DNA of 64,000 bases. Origin: Novosphingobium marinum (GTDB lineage Bacteria; Pseudomonadota; Alphaproteobacteria; Sphingomonadales; Sphingomonadaceae). Made by a program: the position numbers and the translations under genes. Shown here one piece after another: positions 1-8,140 of this stretch (position 1 is the first letter of the stretch; each line of letters opens with the position of its first letter). The stretch spans positions 1 to 64,000 of the forward strand of contig NZ_JACBZF010000005.1 in assembly GCF_013408095.1 (NCBI RefSeq), read 5' to 3'. The notes beneath the pieces are model-generated. The model was given only the letters and a program-made list of their open reading frames with translations. It ran no database searches and was not told where the DNA came from.

Positions 1-713
1 CTGTCCTGCGCGGTGAACGGCACGACCTTCGTCGTATCCTCGGCATCGCCGCGGAAGAGGACGACCCGGTGAAGGTTGTCGCCGTTGATCATCGAGGTCC
101 ATTCGTACCCGATCAGCGCGGTGAACCGGCCCGGCCGGTTGAACCGGTCCGCGCGCTCGGCAACACCCTGCCAGATGCTTCCGACTAATTCTGCCGGCAC
201 ATCATAGGTCTTGTCATCAGACTGGATGGCCTTGGCAAAGTCGAGAATCAGATCACGGCGATTATCGTCGCGCAGCATTTGCGCCCACCGCTTGCCAATA
301 TCCCACCTGGAAAGGCGCGGGTCGCCCTCCAGCAGCAGCGGGTAGACGCCGAGATATTCCGAGTGATCGGTGATCGCGATGAAGTCGAGCGGCTTGCGCA
401 GCCGGGCCGGCGAGCCGTTGTCGGCCTCGATCGTCTCGCCCATCGCGAAGCGATACGCATCCTCCGGCGAGACCGAGCGGGTGCCGTTGAGGAACGCGTC
501 GGGCGACAGGTTCGTGTGCAGGTGCAGGTCGCCGAAGTAGAGGTTGTTCTCCAGCGGCTCCTGCAGAACGGGGGAATAGGTGGCACCGACCGCCGAGCGC
601 GCATTGCCGGCCACGCTGGCCTGCGCCTGCCCGACCGGCTCGTGAACCCACAGCGCAATAACGATGCCGCAACTCGCCAGCATCGCAGCAGATGTCTGTC
701 CTAGCCGGATCAT
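1..713 (-). CDS. DUF3604 family protein, 3' end cut by window edge
   Basis: N-terminal 237 codons of a DUF3604 protein; the C-terminal part lies beyond the left edge. The ATG at 713 is preceded by GGAGGAG and followed by a hydrophobic, signal-like N-terminus (about residues 8-25), so export is likely. The motif GDLHLHTN and the later ITDHSEYLG resemble the metal-binding His clusters of PHP-type phosphoesterases, which is the usual reading of this family; the reaction is unknown. It is clearly homologous to the next gene upstream (847-2736) over its whole visible length, including DAFLNGTRSVSPEDAYRFA and DNLHRVV, so the two are a tandem duplication. The neighbouring TonB-dependent receptor suggests work on an imported small molecule, which is inference. 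Confidence 0.9.
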   Translation of the reverse strand, partial: MIRLGQTSAAMLASCGIVIALWVHEPVGQAQASVAGNARSAVGATYSPVLQEPLENNLYFGDLHLHTNLSPDAFLNGTRSVSPEDAYRFAMGETIEADNGSPARLRKPLDFIAITDHSEYLGVYPLLLEGDPRLSRWDIGKRWAQMLRDDNRRDLILDFAKAIQSDDKTYDVPAELVGSIWQGVAERADRFNRPGRFTALIGYEWTSMINGDNLHRVVLFRGDAEDTTKVVPFTAQD

Positions 714-788
714 TCCGCGATCTCCTCCTCGTTTCGGGCTGCCATCGTAGTGGAGCCGCCGCCGGGAGGGTGTGGCGACGGCTCCGCC

Positions 789-813
789 AACCTGCCGGAA
801 AATCCGGCAACAG
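789..813 (-). terminator. Hairpin between the two DUF3604 genes
   Basis: A perfect 7-bp inverted repeat TGCCGGA/TCCGGCA with a three-base loop (793-809), extended by ACC/GGT outside a small bulge. It lies just downstream of the stop of the DUF3604 gene at 847. There is no T-run, so it is a weak or Rho-assisted terminator, or an mRNA-end hairpin, rather than a textbook terminator. Confidence 0.4.
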
Positions 814-846
814 GTGATCGATTTCGCCTGCGCCCCGTCGAAACAT

Positions 847-2736
847 TCACGGGCGGTACCAGATAGGCGAGCTGTAGGCGCGGTCCTGGACCTTCATCCT
901 GACATTCCCGGGGATTGTCAGACCGAAGAACGCCGCATCGTAGGCGGTCCATCGGGGGCGCGGTATCTCGAGTACGCGAACGTAATAGAACGCAGGCTGT
1001 GCGGGGTCGAAATCCGGATCGGACCAGAACGCCGCCAGTTCCGGATCACCGATCGAGTTTTCGTAGGTCGCATTGGCGAGGTCGACGGTATCGCCGACCG
1101 GCGGCGCCTTGCCGTCCGGGCCGACGTGTCGACCGTCGGACAGCGCGACATCGTAGATTTTCTCGTGGGTCTGGCCGTTTGCGTCGAGCCAGCCCTTGAT
1201 GATCTGCACCCGGTCCAGGTTCGCAGAGTCCGGATCCCTTACCGCATGAACCAGGAAGGCTGGTGCATTACCGGATCGTCCGAGGTCGCTGCCCATGGGA
1301 ACGCCCCTGGAATAGGCGTATCGAGCATAATCGGGCCGGTCGATGTCACGCTTCTCGAAATCGTAGCCGCCAAAGAACCTCAGCCGAATTCTCGAACCGG
1401 TCGTGCCGTAAACTTCACGGCGGCGCAGGGCATCGAAGATTGCTTCCCGCGTGTTCTCGGGCGCCCATACCGCCGTGAGGCCGGAAGCGCCGAGTTCCCA
1501 GCTTTGCTGCAGGATACCGTACATCGCCTCCTTCCAGCGGTCCGGTGAAGGCTCGGATTCGACGAACTTGCCGAAGAAGTTGTCCTCGGCCGTGGTCGCC
1601 AGCCCGGTGTGGCTGTCAGTGCTGCCGATCATGCCGAACTTGAAGGGGTTGGCTCCAGTAGCGCGCTCGTGCCGCAGGCCTTCGCGCAGGGCCGAGCGTG
1701 CGTATTCGTACTTCAGCATCCACGGAGCTTTCTTCCGGGTAAGCGCGATGTTCCCGGTATCCCAGGTTTCGAAATCGGCGAACTCGTCGGTCGGCGAAAG
1801 CGCGGGATGCGCCTCGCCGTCGCCCTTTACCTGCGTGACTTCGTAGACCGGCTCCCACCGGCTGCGCATCTCGGCATAGCGCGCATTCAGCGGCTGGCCG
1901 TTGAGCCGTGTCGGAGCGAACATGCGCCCGTTCGAGACGTTGCCGTTATGCGCAATCGCAAGAGCGGATATGCCCTGCTTTCCATACCCTGCAAGCGCGT
2001 TCCACAAGTCTTCCGGATCCTGGCTGTCCTGCGCCGTGAAAGGGCGGATTGCGCTTGTCTTGTCGGCCCCGTCCCTGAAGATCACGACGCGGTGGAGGTT
2101 GTCGCCGCTGATCGTCGTGGTCCACTCGTATCCGACCAGCGCGGTGAACCTGCCAGGCTGGTTGAATCGATCCGCACGCTCTGAGACTTCCGCCCAGATC
2201 GAGCGCGCCGATTCGTCCGGCGGCCGGAGAGAGGCGTCGCCCGATGTGATCGCGCGGTCGAAGGCCTGCGCCACGCCCTGCTTGTCTCCCCGCTCGAGGA
2301 ATTCGGCCATCTGCCTGCCAAGGGGCCATGAGAGCAATGCCTGGTTTCCGGCGACCAGTTTCGGGAATACGCCGAGATATTCCGAGTGATCGGTGATCGC
2401 GATGAAGTCGAGCGGCCGGCGCAGTTTCGCGCTTCTCCCGCCATCGGCCTTCACGACCTCTCCAAGAGCGAACCTGTACGCGTCCTCGGGCGAAACGCTT
2501 CTGGTGCCATTGAGGAAGGCATCCGGAGACTGGTTGGTATGGAGGTGCAGGTCACCCCACAGCAGCATGTTCTCGCTTGGCTCGCGCAGGGGGGGCGAAT
2601 AGGAGCGAGCCATGTCCGAGGTGCCCGTTTCGCCCCTGTCATCGTCCGTCTGCGCGGGCGCCGAGGGGGCGCCGCCGACCGACACCGAAGCTAGCAGGAT
2701 CGCGCTGCCTGCTAGGAACCAATTCCTGTAATTCAT
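847..2736 (-). CDS. DUF3604 family protein, complete
   Basis: 629-residue DUF3604 protein. The start at 2736 was chosen because MNYRNWFLAG begins a clear signal peptide ending near APAQ (residue 29); the longer frame adds nine residues without a hydrophobic start. GDLHLHTN (residues 61-68) and ITDHSEYLG (114-122) carry the His/Asp clusters that resemble PHP-type metal sites. In bacteria the family is exported and often sits near catabolic genes, but no activity can be named. It lies 90 bases downstream of a TonB-dependent receptor, separated by an intrinsic terminator, and upstream of its truncated paralogue at 1-713. The two copies differ in the stretch after PKLVAG/PLLLEG, so they have diverged. 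Confidence 0.92.
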   Translation of the reverse strand: MNYRNWFLAGSAILLASVSVGGAPSAPAQTDDDRGETGTSDMARSYSPPLREPSENMLLWGDLHLHTNQSPDAFLNGTRSVSPEDAYRFALGEVVKADGGRSAKLRRPLDFIAITDHSEYLGVFPKLVAGNQALLSWPLGRQMAEFLERGDKQGVAQAFDRAITSGDASLRPPDESARSIWAEVSERADRFNQPGRFTALVGYEWTTTISGDNLHRVVIFRDGADKTSAIRPFTAQDSQDPEDLWNALAGYGKQGISALAIAHNGNVSNGRMFAPTRLNGQPLNARYAEMRSRWEPVYEVTQVKGDGEAHPALSPTDEFADFETWDTGNIALTRKKAPWMLKYEYARSALREGLRHERATGANPFKFGMIGSTDSHTGLATTAEDNFFGKFVESEPSPDRWKEAMYGILQQSWELGASGLTAVWAPENTREAIFDALRRREVYGTTGSRIRLRFFGGYDFEKRDIDRPDYARYAYSRGVPMGSDLGRSGNAPAFLVHAVRDPDSANLDRVQIIKGWLDANGQTHEKIYDVALSDGRHVGPDGKAPPVGDTVDLANATYENSIGDPELAAFWSDPDFDPAQPAFYYVRVLEIPRPRWTAYDAAFFGLTIPGNVRMKVQDRAYSSPIWYRP

Positions 2737-2778
2737 CGACAACCCCCGGAGCCTGTGTCGCATGCTGGTTCACCGTCG

Positions 2779-2816
2779 AAAAAAGTGCGCGCCTCCGCAA
2801 GGGAAGGAGGCGCGCA
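2779..2816 (-). terminator. Intrinsic terminator after the TonB-dependent receptor
   Basis: Perfect 11-bp stem TGCGCGCCTCC/GGAGGCGCGCA (2786-2796 with 2806-2816) and a nine-base loop. Read leftwards it is followed after one base by six T (A run at 2779-2784). It lies directly after the receptor stop at 2827, so the DUF3604 genes probably depend on read-through or on their own promoter. Confidence 0.9.
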
Positions 2817-2826
2817 GTCAGGAGGT

Positions 2827-5229
2827 TCAGTACTTCAGTCCGACTTCCACCCCGAAATACCTCGGTTCGCCGTACGTCTCGCGCCGGAACAGGGCGCCAA
2901 CGGTCTGGCCGCCCGTGAAGTAGAGCTCGTCGGTCAGGTTCTTGCCGATGAGCCTCACGGTGTAGCGGTCGTCGATGTCGGTGAACGCGATCGAGGCGTT
3001 AAGCAGGGTCTTGGAGTCGAGATAGAAGTCGTTGTCCGGGTTGTTGAGATCGAGATTGAAGAGCGTGCGATCCGTATAGGTGAGCGAGCCGAACAGGGTC
3101 AGGTTGCCGATATCTCCTACCGGAAGTTCGTAGCTGATGCTCGCCGAACCTTGCCATTCGGGCGTGCGGGCAAGCGGTGCTTCGGCAAGGTTTCGCGCCG
3201 TCGGGGTCGGCGAATTGAACGACTTGTACTTGCCGTCCTGATATCCCAGCGTTCCGCGCAGCGTCAGACCGCGGGTGGGAGCTATCGTCAACTCGGCTTC
3301 GATGCCTTTGACGTCGACCTTGGCGGCGTTGATGAAGCGGATTTCCGTGAAGTCCGAACCATCAGGCCGGGTAAAGGGGAAGAGCAGCTGGCGCTGCGCA
3401 TCGTCGTACGTCACCCAGAACCCGGCCAGATTCAACCGCACCATGCGATCGAACAGGTCTGACTTGAGACCGACTTCGAAAGAGTCTGCAGTCTCGGGGT
3501 CGTACGGGGTGAGCTGGTCCTGGATGAGCGGTACGCCGGACTGGCCGACTTCGTTGAAGCCGCCCGCCTTGTAGCCACGGGCATAAGTCACGTACGGGAA
3601 GATGTCGGGGGTCGCTTCGTAGCTCAGGCTGATCCGCCATGTCGGATCACTCCAGCTCTGTTCGTTACGGACCACGCCCTGCGGGAAGCGATCGAAGTCT
3701 CCGAAATCGAGCGAGCGGTCCAGCATCTCCCAGGTCAGGTCGGGATCGAGCGCCTGGGCGAATACGGCGGCGCGCGCCGCGAATTTTTTCTTGTCCCAGC
3801 TGTACCGACCGCCGAGGGTCAGGTTCAGTCGATCGGTGATGTCGAAGTTGCCTTCGGCAAAAACCGCAATCGACCGCGAATCCTGATTGTTGCAATTTGC
3901 CTGCGGCGTCTGCGAATTGGGACCGAACGGCCCCGGTCCGCTCACCAGGTCGAGGAACCCGAGCAGAGTGGGCGCGCAGTAGTCGATATCGTCCTTCTGG
4001 AAAAAGAAGCCCGCCACGAGGTCGAACCGGTCCGAAAAGGATGCCGCGTAGCGAAGTTCCTGCTGGAAGGTCCTCCGATTATCGTCGCGCGAAGCGCTGT
4101 AGAGCGCGATCGGAGAATATTCGCCGGCGAAATTGCCCGGCAGTCGCGATCGTTGCGACCTGTAGCCCGTGACCGAACTGATGGTTCCCGGGCCGGCATC
4201 GATGTCGATGTTCGCATAGACGCCGTCCACGTTGACGCGCATCCCCTTGTCGAGGTCTACAAGGCCAACGTTGCCGCCGAAAAGGCCTCCGCGTTCGAGC
4301 GGGTCACCGGATCCGCCGGGAAAACCGAGATTACTGTAGAGAAAACCGGGTGGCGTTGCGTTGACGACACCGGCCACCTCGCCGGAATCGCGGACGATCT
4401 CGTACTGGAGGAGCGCGCTGATCGACGGGGTCGGTTCCCAGAGCAGCTTTGCGCGTCCGTTGAAGACGTCGTCGCCGCCAAGCCCGCTTCCGTCGCCGCA
4501 ACCGGTCCGGCCGGCAAGCGCCTGCGCGAAGTCGGAGGTCGAGAACGGCGTGATCGGGCCGAAGCAGGCTCCGTTCTTCACGTATCCGTCGGTCTTGCGA
4601 TAGCTCCCCACCAGCCGCAGGGCGAGGTTGTCGCCGAGCGGCAGATTGGCTGCCGCCTGGAAGACCCTGGTCTTGAAGGAACCGATCTCGCCGCGCACCT
4701 GGAAGCCCAGTTCGCCGAGTTCGGGCCGCTTGCTTCGCGCGACCACGACGCCGCCGGTCGTGTTCTTGCCGAACAGGGTGCCCTGCGGACCGCGCAGTAC
4801 CTCGATCTGCTCGAGGTCGAACGTGTCGAGCAACTGGGTCTGGATCGACGGCATCACGAAATCGTCGAACACGACGCCGACCGGCGCTTCATTGAAGGGA
4901 ATGATCGTCGATACGCCGACGCCGCGCATGGCGAAGGCCGCAGCCTTGAAACTGGGTATCGTGGCGGACGAGAAGTTCGGCACGTAGGCGGCGAGGTCCC
5001 CGACATCGCGCGGCGCAATCTGGTCCATCGTCTGGCTCGAAATGGCCGAGACGGCAATCGGCGTCGTCTGGAGCCGCGTATCGCGACGCGTGGCGGTAAC
5101 GACGATGTCCTCGATACCTGTCGATCGCACTTCGGGCTGGACCGATGCTGCCTCCTGCGCATGCAGGTTGCCCACCGGTACGGCAAGCGCGTAAACGAAC
5201 GACGCCGACAGCAGATATTTCGATTTCAT
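2827..5229 (-). CDS. TonB-dependent outer-membrane receptor
   Basis: 800-residue TonB-dependent receptor. The start at 5229 is preceded by GGGAGGGG and gives a signal peptide MKSKYLLSASFVYALAVPVG ending near LHAQ. A TonB box (EDIVVTATRR) follows at about residues 39-48, then the plug with the LRGPQGTLFGKNTTGGVV signature, then a beta-barrel rich in alternating aromatic residues and ending in VEVGLKY. It is the type common in Sphingomonadales that takes up hydrophobic or complex small molecules; the cargo cannot be read from sequence. A TetR-type regulator is divergent, with a palindrome in the shared promoter. The gene ends in a strong terminator. Confidence 0.95.
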   Translation of the reverse strand: MKSKYLLSASFVYALAVPVGNLHAQEAASVQPEVRSTGIEDIVVTATRRDTRLQTTPIAVSAISSQTMDQIAPRDVGDLAAYVPNFSSATIPSFKAAAFAMRGVGVSTIIPFNEAPVGVVFDDFVMPSIQTQLLDTFDLEQIEVLRGPQGTLFGKNTTGGVVVARSKRPELGELGFQVRGEIGSFKTRVFQAAANLPLGDNLALRLVGSYRKTDGYVKNGACFGPITPFSTSDFAQALAGRTGCGDGSGLGGDDVFNGRAKLLWEPTPSISALLQYEIVRDSGEVAGVVNATPPGFLYSNLGFPGGSGDPLERGGLFGGNVGLVDLDKGMRVNVDGVYANIDIDAGPGTISSVTGYRSQRSRLPGNFAGEYSPIALYSASRDDNRRTFQQELRYAASFSDRFDLVAGFFFQKDDIDYCAPTLLGFLDLVSGPGPFGPNSQTPQANCNNQDSRSIAVFAEGNFDITDRLNLTLGGRYSWDKKKFAARAAVFAQALDPDLTWEMLDRSLDFGDFDRFPQGVVRNEQSWSDPTWRISLSYEATPDIFPYVTYARGYKAGGFNEVGQSGVPLIQDQLTPYDPETADSFEVGLKSDLFDRMVRLNLAGFWVTYDDAQRQLLFPFTRPDGSDFTEIRFINAAKVDVKGIEAELTIAPTRGLTLRGTLGYQDGKYKSFNSPTPTARNLAEAPLARTPEWQGSASISYELPVGDIGNLTLFGSLTYTDRTLFNLDLNNPDNDFYLDSKTLLNASIAFTDIDDRYTVRLIGKNLTDELYFTGGQTVGALFRRETYGEPRYFGVEVGLKY

Positions 5230-5396
5230 ATGATCAACCCCTCCCTTCCCATGCACTTCCGCCAGAAACGGCGAGAGTGCCCGTGCGACCGGCGGCGGCC
5301 TGGCTCGCACGCGATATTTTCCTGGTTTCGGAGGATGTCGGAACAGACATCCCCTCCCGGCTTCGTGACCGTTTTGCGGCCCATGTAATTGCCTCG

Positions 5397-5425
5397 AAGC
5401 TAATTGCGTTTCATATTGAAGTCAA
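5397..5425 (-). promoter_or_regulatory. Candidate sigma-70-like promoter of the TonB receptor
   Basis: On the minus strand TTGACT (5425-5420) is followed after 17 bases by TAGCTT (5402-5397). The -35 match is good and the -10 match is weak. It overlaps the palindrome at 5419-5432, which would suit repression by the divergent TetR-type protein. Confidence 0.35.
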
Positions 5426-5432
5426 TTGACTT
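5419..5432. promoter_or_regulatory. 14-bp perfect palindrome, candidate TetR operator
   Basis: AAGTCAATTGACTT is a perfect 14-bp palindrome in the 222-base gap between the divergent receptor and TetR genes, 19 bases before the regulator's ATG. TetR-family proteins commonly bind such sites in the promoter they share with a divergent target. Binding by this regulator is inferred from position. Confidence 0.55.
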
Positions 5433-5451
5433 GCATTGTTCGGAGATTCCG

Positions 5452-6270
5452 ATGATCACCCAGCAGGCTCAGATCGACACCGGCTCCCCGCCGGACGGGC
5501 TCAACAGGAACCAGCTTGCGCTGATCCTTGCCGCCGAACGGGAGTTCGCGAAGGAAGGGATCGATCAGGCCTCGCTACGCCGGATCGCGACGCTGGCGGG
5601 AAACGGCAACAATAATGCCGTCCAGTATCATTTCGAGAGCCGCGAAGGTCTTGTTCTCGCCTTGCTGCGATACCGTGTCGGCCAGATGGAAGCGCGACGG
5701 CGCGAGATGCTGCATAACGCCAGGCTCAATGGAAAACTTGGCCACATTCCGACACTTGCGAGAAGTTTCTGCCTTCCGCAACTCGACCTGCAAACCGACG
5801 ATGGCGACTTTCCCTACGCCAGGTTCCTCCTGCAGTTCTACGCGCTATACAAGGACAAGGAGTACCGGAAGGGCGTCGACATCATCACGTCGGAATTTCC
5901 GGCAATCGGGGAAACCCGCAGGCTTTTGATCGATGCCATGGGGTACGATCAGGAGTGGGCCCACAGGAGGATCACGGCGGGATTCACGATGTTCCTGGGC
6001 GTTCTCGTCCGCCACGCGGGCGCAATCCGTTCGGGTCTGCCGACGGAACCTGTGACCGAGATCGTGGAGGACGCCATGGAAATAGTTATCGCGGGCCTGT
6101 GCGCTCCTTCCCCGCTTCATGGGACGCAGGCGGTTGCACCAAGCGAAGACGACGGGGCATCGACGGTTGAGCGCATGACCCTTGCGGAGCTCGAGGAAGA
6201 AAACCAGGCACTCAAAGACCTTATCGGCGAACTCAGCGTCGAGCGCTCACGCCGGAAGGTCGCGCGATAG
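5452..6270 (+). CDS. TetR-family transcriptional regulator
   Basis: 272-residue TetR-type repressor. The ATG at 5452 has CGGAGA upstream; the longer frame would add 16 residues lying over the palindrome. The N-terminal helix-turn-helix spans about residues 20-65, ending in the typical YHFESREGLVLALL. The C-terminal domain is ligand-binding type without a named family. An unusual tail, LAELEEENQALKDLIGEL, forms a short heptad-like coiled coil that most TetR proteins lack. It is divergent from the TonB receptor and faces the P450 gene convergently, so it probably controls the receptor and perhaps the oxidation genes; the inducer is unknown. Confidence 0.88.
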   Translation: MITQQAQIDTGSPPDGLNRNQLALILAAEREFAKEGIDQASLRRIATLAGNGNNNAVQYHFESREGLVLALLRYRVGQMEARRREMLHNARLNGKLGHIPTLARSFCLPQLDLQTDDGDFPYARFLLQFYALYKDKEYRKGVDIITSEFPAIGETRRLLIDAMGYDQEWAHRRITAGFTMFLGVLVRHAGAIRSGLPTEPVTEIVEDAMEIVIAGLCAPSPLHGTQAVAPSEDDGASTVERMTLAELEEENQALKDLIGELSVERSRRKVAR

Positions 6271-6389
6271 GCCCCTGTGTCTCCGATCGCGAGGCTGACG
6301 CATATGACTTAATTCTAGGGCCGGCAGCGCTCGCAATGTCCGGGAAGCGTCGCGTGAAGTTCGTCGGGAATAGTCGCGGAACGTCCGGT

Positions 6390-7688
6390 TCAGGCCGGGT
6401 CGAACTCGATCAGGAGCCGCTTCAGCGCCCGGTGCGAAACCGAATGCATGTGGGCGAAATCGTTCCCTTCGGCCAGGCGGATGTCGCGCATGCGATCCAG
6501 CATTGCCGAGAATCCGAACTGGAGCTCTCGCCGTGCCAGCGTCGCGCCGACGCAGTGGTGCGGCCCAGATCCGAATGCGACATGCGTGGCGGCGTTGCGC
6601 CGGGCAAGATCAAGCTCGGCGGGGCACCCGAACTGTCGCTCGTCACGGTTGGCCGCGCCGTAACGCAAGTGGATCATCGCGCCTTCGGGAATGGTCACGC
6701 CGTGCAGGTCGAACGTCCTGCCGGCGACGCGAAAAAGACCCTGGACCGGGCTTTCCAGCCGCAGGACTTCCTCAACGAAGGTCCGAAGGTGCGCGTCCCG
6801 ATCCTCGCGCAGCGCAGCCTGGACCTCGGGATTGCGGCACATCAGCATGATACCGGACGACAGGGCGTTCGTCGTCGTCTCGCTTCCGCCGACGAGAAGA
6901 TCGGACAGGATGTGCGTAAGCATTTCCCCGTCCTCGATCATCCCGCCATCGGGCATCGGCGAGTTGACCAGGTCGCTCAGGATCGTGTCGTCGGGATTGC
7001 TGCGCAGCCGCCTGACGATGTCCATCATGTAGTGCTGGAATTCGATCTCGAGACCGACGGCCCGGGCATCCTGCTCGTCGTCGAGCATCAGGCCGATGCG
7101 GTTGATCCACGCCTCGGTCCATTCCTTGATCCGCCACATGTCCTTCTTCGGCGCGCCGACCTGCGTGATGATGACGATGAGCGGGAAGGGCATGGCGAAT
7201 TGCGCGACGAAGTCGGCCTGCCCGTCTGCGGCGAATTCATCGACGAGCTGGTAGGCCGTTTCGCGCACGAACGGCTCCATCTCCCTGACTTTCCCCGCCC
7301 TTAGCGCGCCGTCGAACACGGCGCGGAGCGGCTTGTGCCGCTCGGGCCCCAGTTGCAGGATGCTCGGCCCCGGAAGCCAGCCCTCTGTCCGGAAACGCTC
7401 TTCGGCCTGCCTTGCGCGTTCCGCCTGCGAATGGCTGCGCAACTTGTCGAAGTAGTTCTGGCAGGAATAGGTCTCGACATCGAGAAGGGCCGCGCGGATG
7501 TCCTCGTACCGCGTCAGCACGTAGAAACCGCCGACGGGATCGTAATAGACGGGCGCCTCGTCGCGCGCTGCCTGATAGGCCTCGTACGGACATTCGGAGA
7601 TTTCCGGGTCCATGAAGCTCACCGGCTCGCCGTCCGGCTTCGATAGAGCAGGAGAGCCGCCCGCGGTCCGTTCGTCAGATGCGGACAT
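6390..7688 (-). CDS. Cytochrome P450
   Basis: 432-residue bacterial class I P450. All key motifs are visible: I-helix LLVGGSETTTN (about 265-274) with the Glu-Thr pair used in oxygen activation, the ExxR pair in EVLR (307-310) and the haem loop AFGSGPHHCVG with the Cys ligand at 379. The ATG at 7688 shares one base with the TGA of the EthD-like gene, so the two are translationally coupled. The longer upstream frame only reads through that gene. No ferredoxin or reductase gene is nearby. Substrate unknown; context suggests oxidation of a hydrophobic compound taken up by the adjacent receptor. Confidence 0.95.
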   Translation of the reverse strand: MSASDERTAGGSPALSKPDGEPVSFMDPEISECPYEAYQAARDEAPVYYDPVGGFYVLTRYEDIRAALLDVETYSCQNYFDKLRSHSQAERARQAEERFRTEGWLPGPSILQLGPERHKPLRAVFDGALRAGKVREMEPFVRETAYQLVDEFAADGQADFVAQFAMPFPLIVIITQVGAPKKDMWRIKEWTEAWINRIGLMLDDEQDARAVGLEIEFQHYMMDIVRRLRSNPDDTILSDLVNSPMPDGGMIEDGEMLTHILSDLLVGGSETTTNALSSGIMLMCRNPEVQAALREDRDAHLRTFVEEVLRLESPVQGLFRVAGRTFDLHGVTIPEGAMIHLRYGAANRDERQFGCPAELDLARRNAATHVAFGSGPHHCVGATLARRELQFGFSAMLDRMRDIRLAEGNDFAHMHSVSHRALKRLLIEFDPA

Positions 7689-8062
7689 CACCCCGCTCCG
7701 GGCGAACCGAGGTCGCTTTCGGTTTCGTCGACCGTGAAGAAGCGGTTGGCGCTCCGGTCGAAGAGAAATTCCTCGTCTGCGATGATCTCGGCGCTGGCTT
7801 CCGGCGTGGTGATGTGCCGCAGCGTGTCGTGGTAGATTTCCTCGTTCTCGAACCACAGTTCCATGATGATGTCGAAACCGTGATCGCCTTCGACCCCATA
7901 TGTCTCGTCGACGAGCGGCGTCAGGTAGCGCCTCAGATACTTGGTTGCGCGCCCTTTCAGATACTTTTCACCGATCTTCGCATGCACGCGTTCGTAGTGG
8001 TCCCGGAATTCGGCGTGAGTCAGCTTCGGGTTCCGCTTCAGCAAGCCTACGTGCTTGATCAT
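7688..8062 (-). CDS. EthD-like (dimeric alpha-beta barrel) protein
   Basis: 124 residues. MIKHVGLLKRNPKLTHAEFRDHYERVHA is typical of the EthD/REDY-like fold, with the conserved F-x-x-H-Y/W-x-x-x-H spacing near residues 19-28. EthD proteins are small dimeric alpha-beta barrels often encoded beside cytochrome P450s, as in the ethyl tert-butyl ether system; their role is usually unproven. The GGGAGAA before the ATG supports the start. It overlaps the P450 start by one base, so the stoichiometry is probably linked. It could act as an isomerase or oxygenase on the P450 product, which is inference. Confidence 0.85.
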   Translation of the reverse strand: MIKHVGLLKRNPKLTHAEFRDHYERVHAKIGEKYLKGRATKYLRRYLTPLVDETYGVEGDHGFDIIMELWFENEEIYHDTLRHITTPEASAEIIADEEFLFDRSANRFFTVDETESDLGSPGAG

Positions 8063-8140
8063 TTCATCGTTCTCCCATGGGCGTGACTTCAGTCGGTCGC
8101 CTTTATTGCAGCCGCGACCGCGTTTGAGACTTCACCCGGC

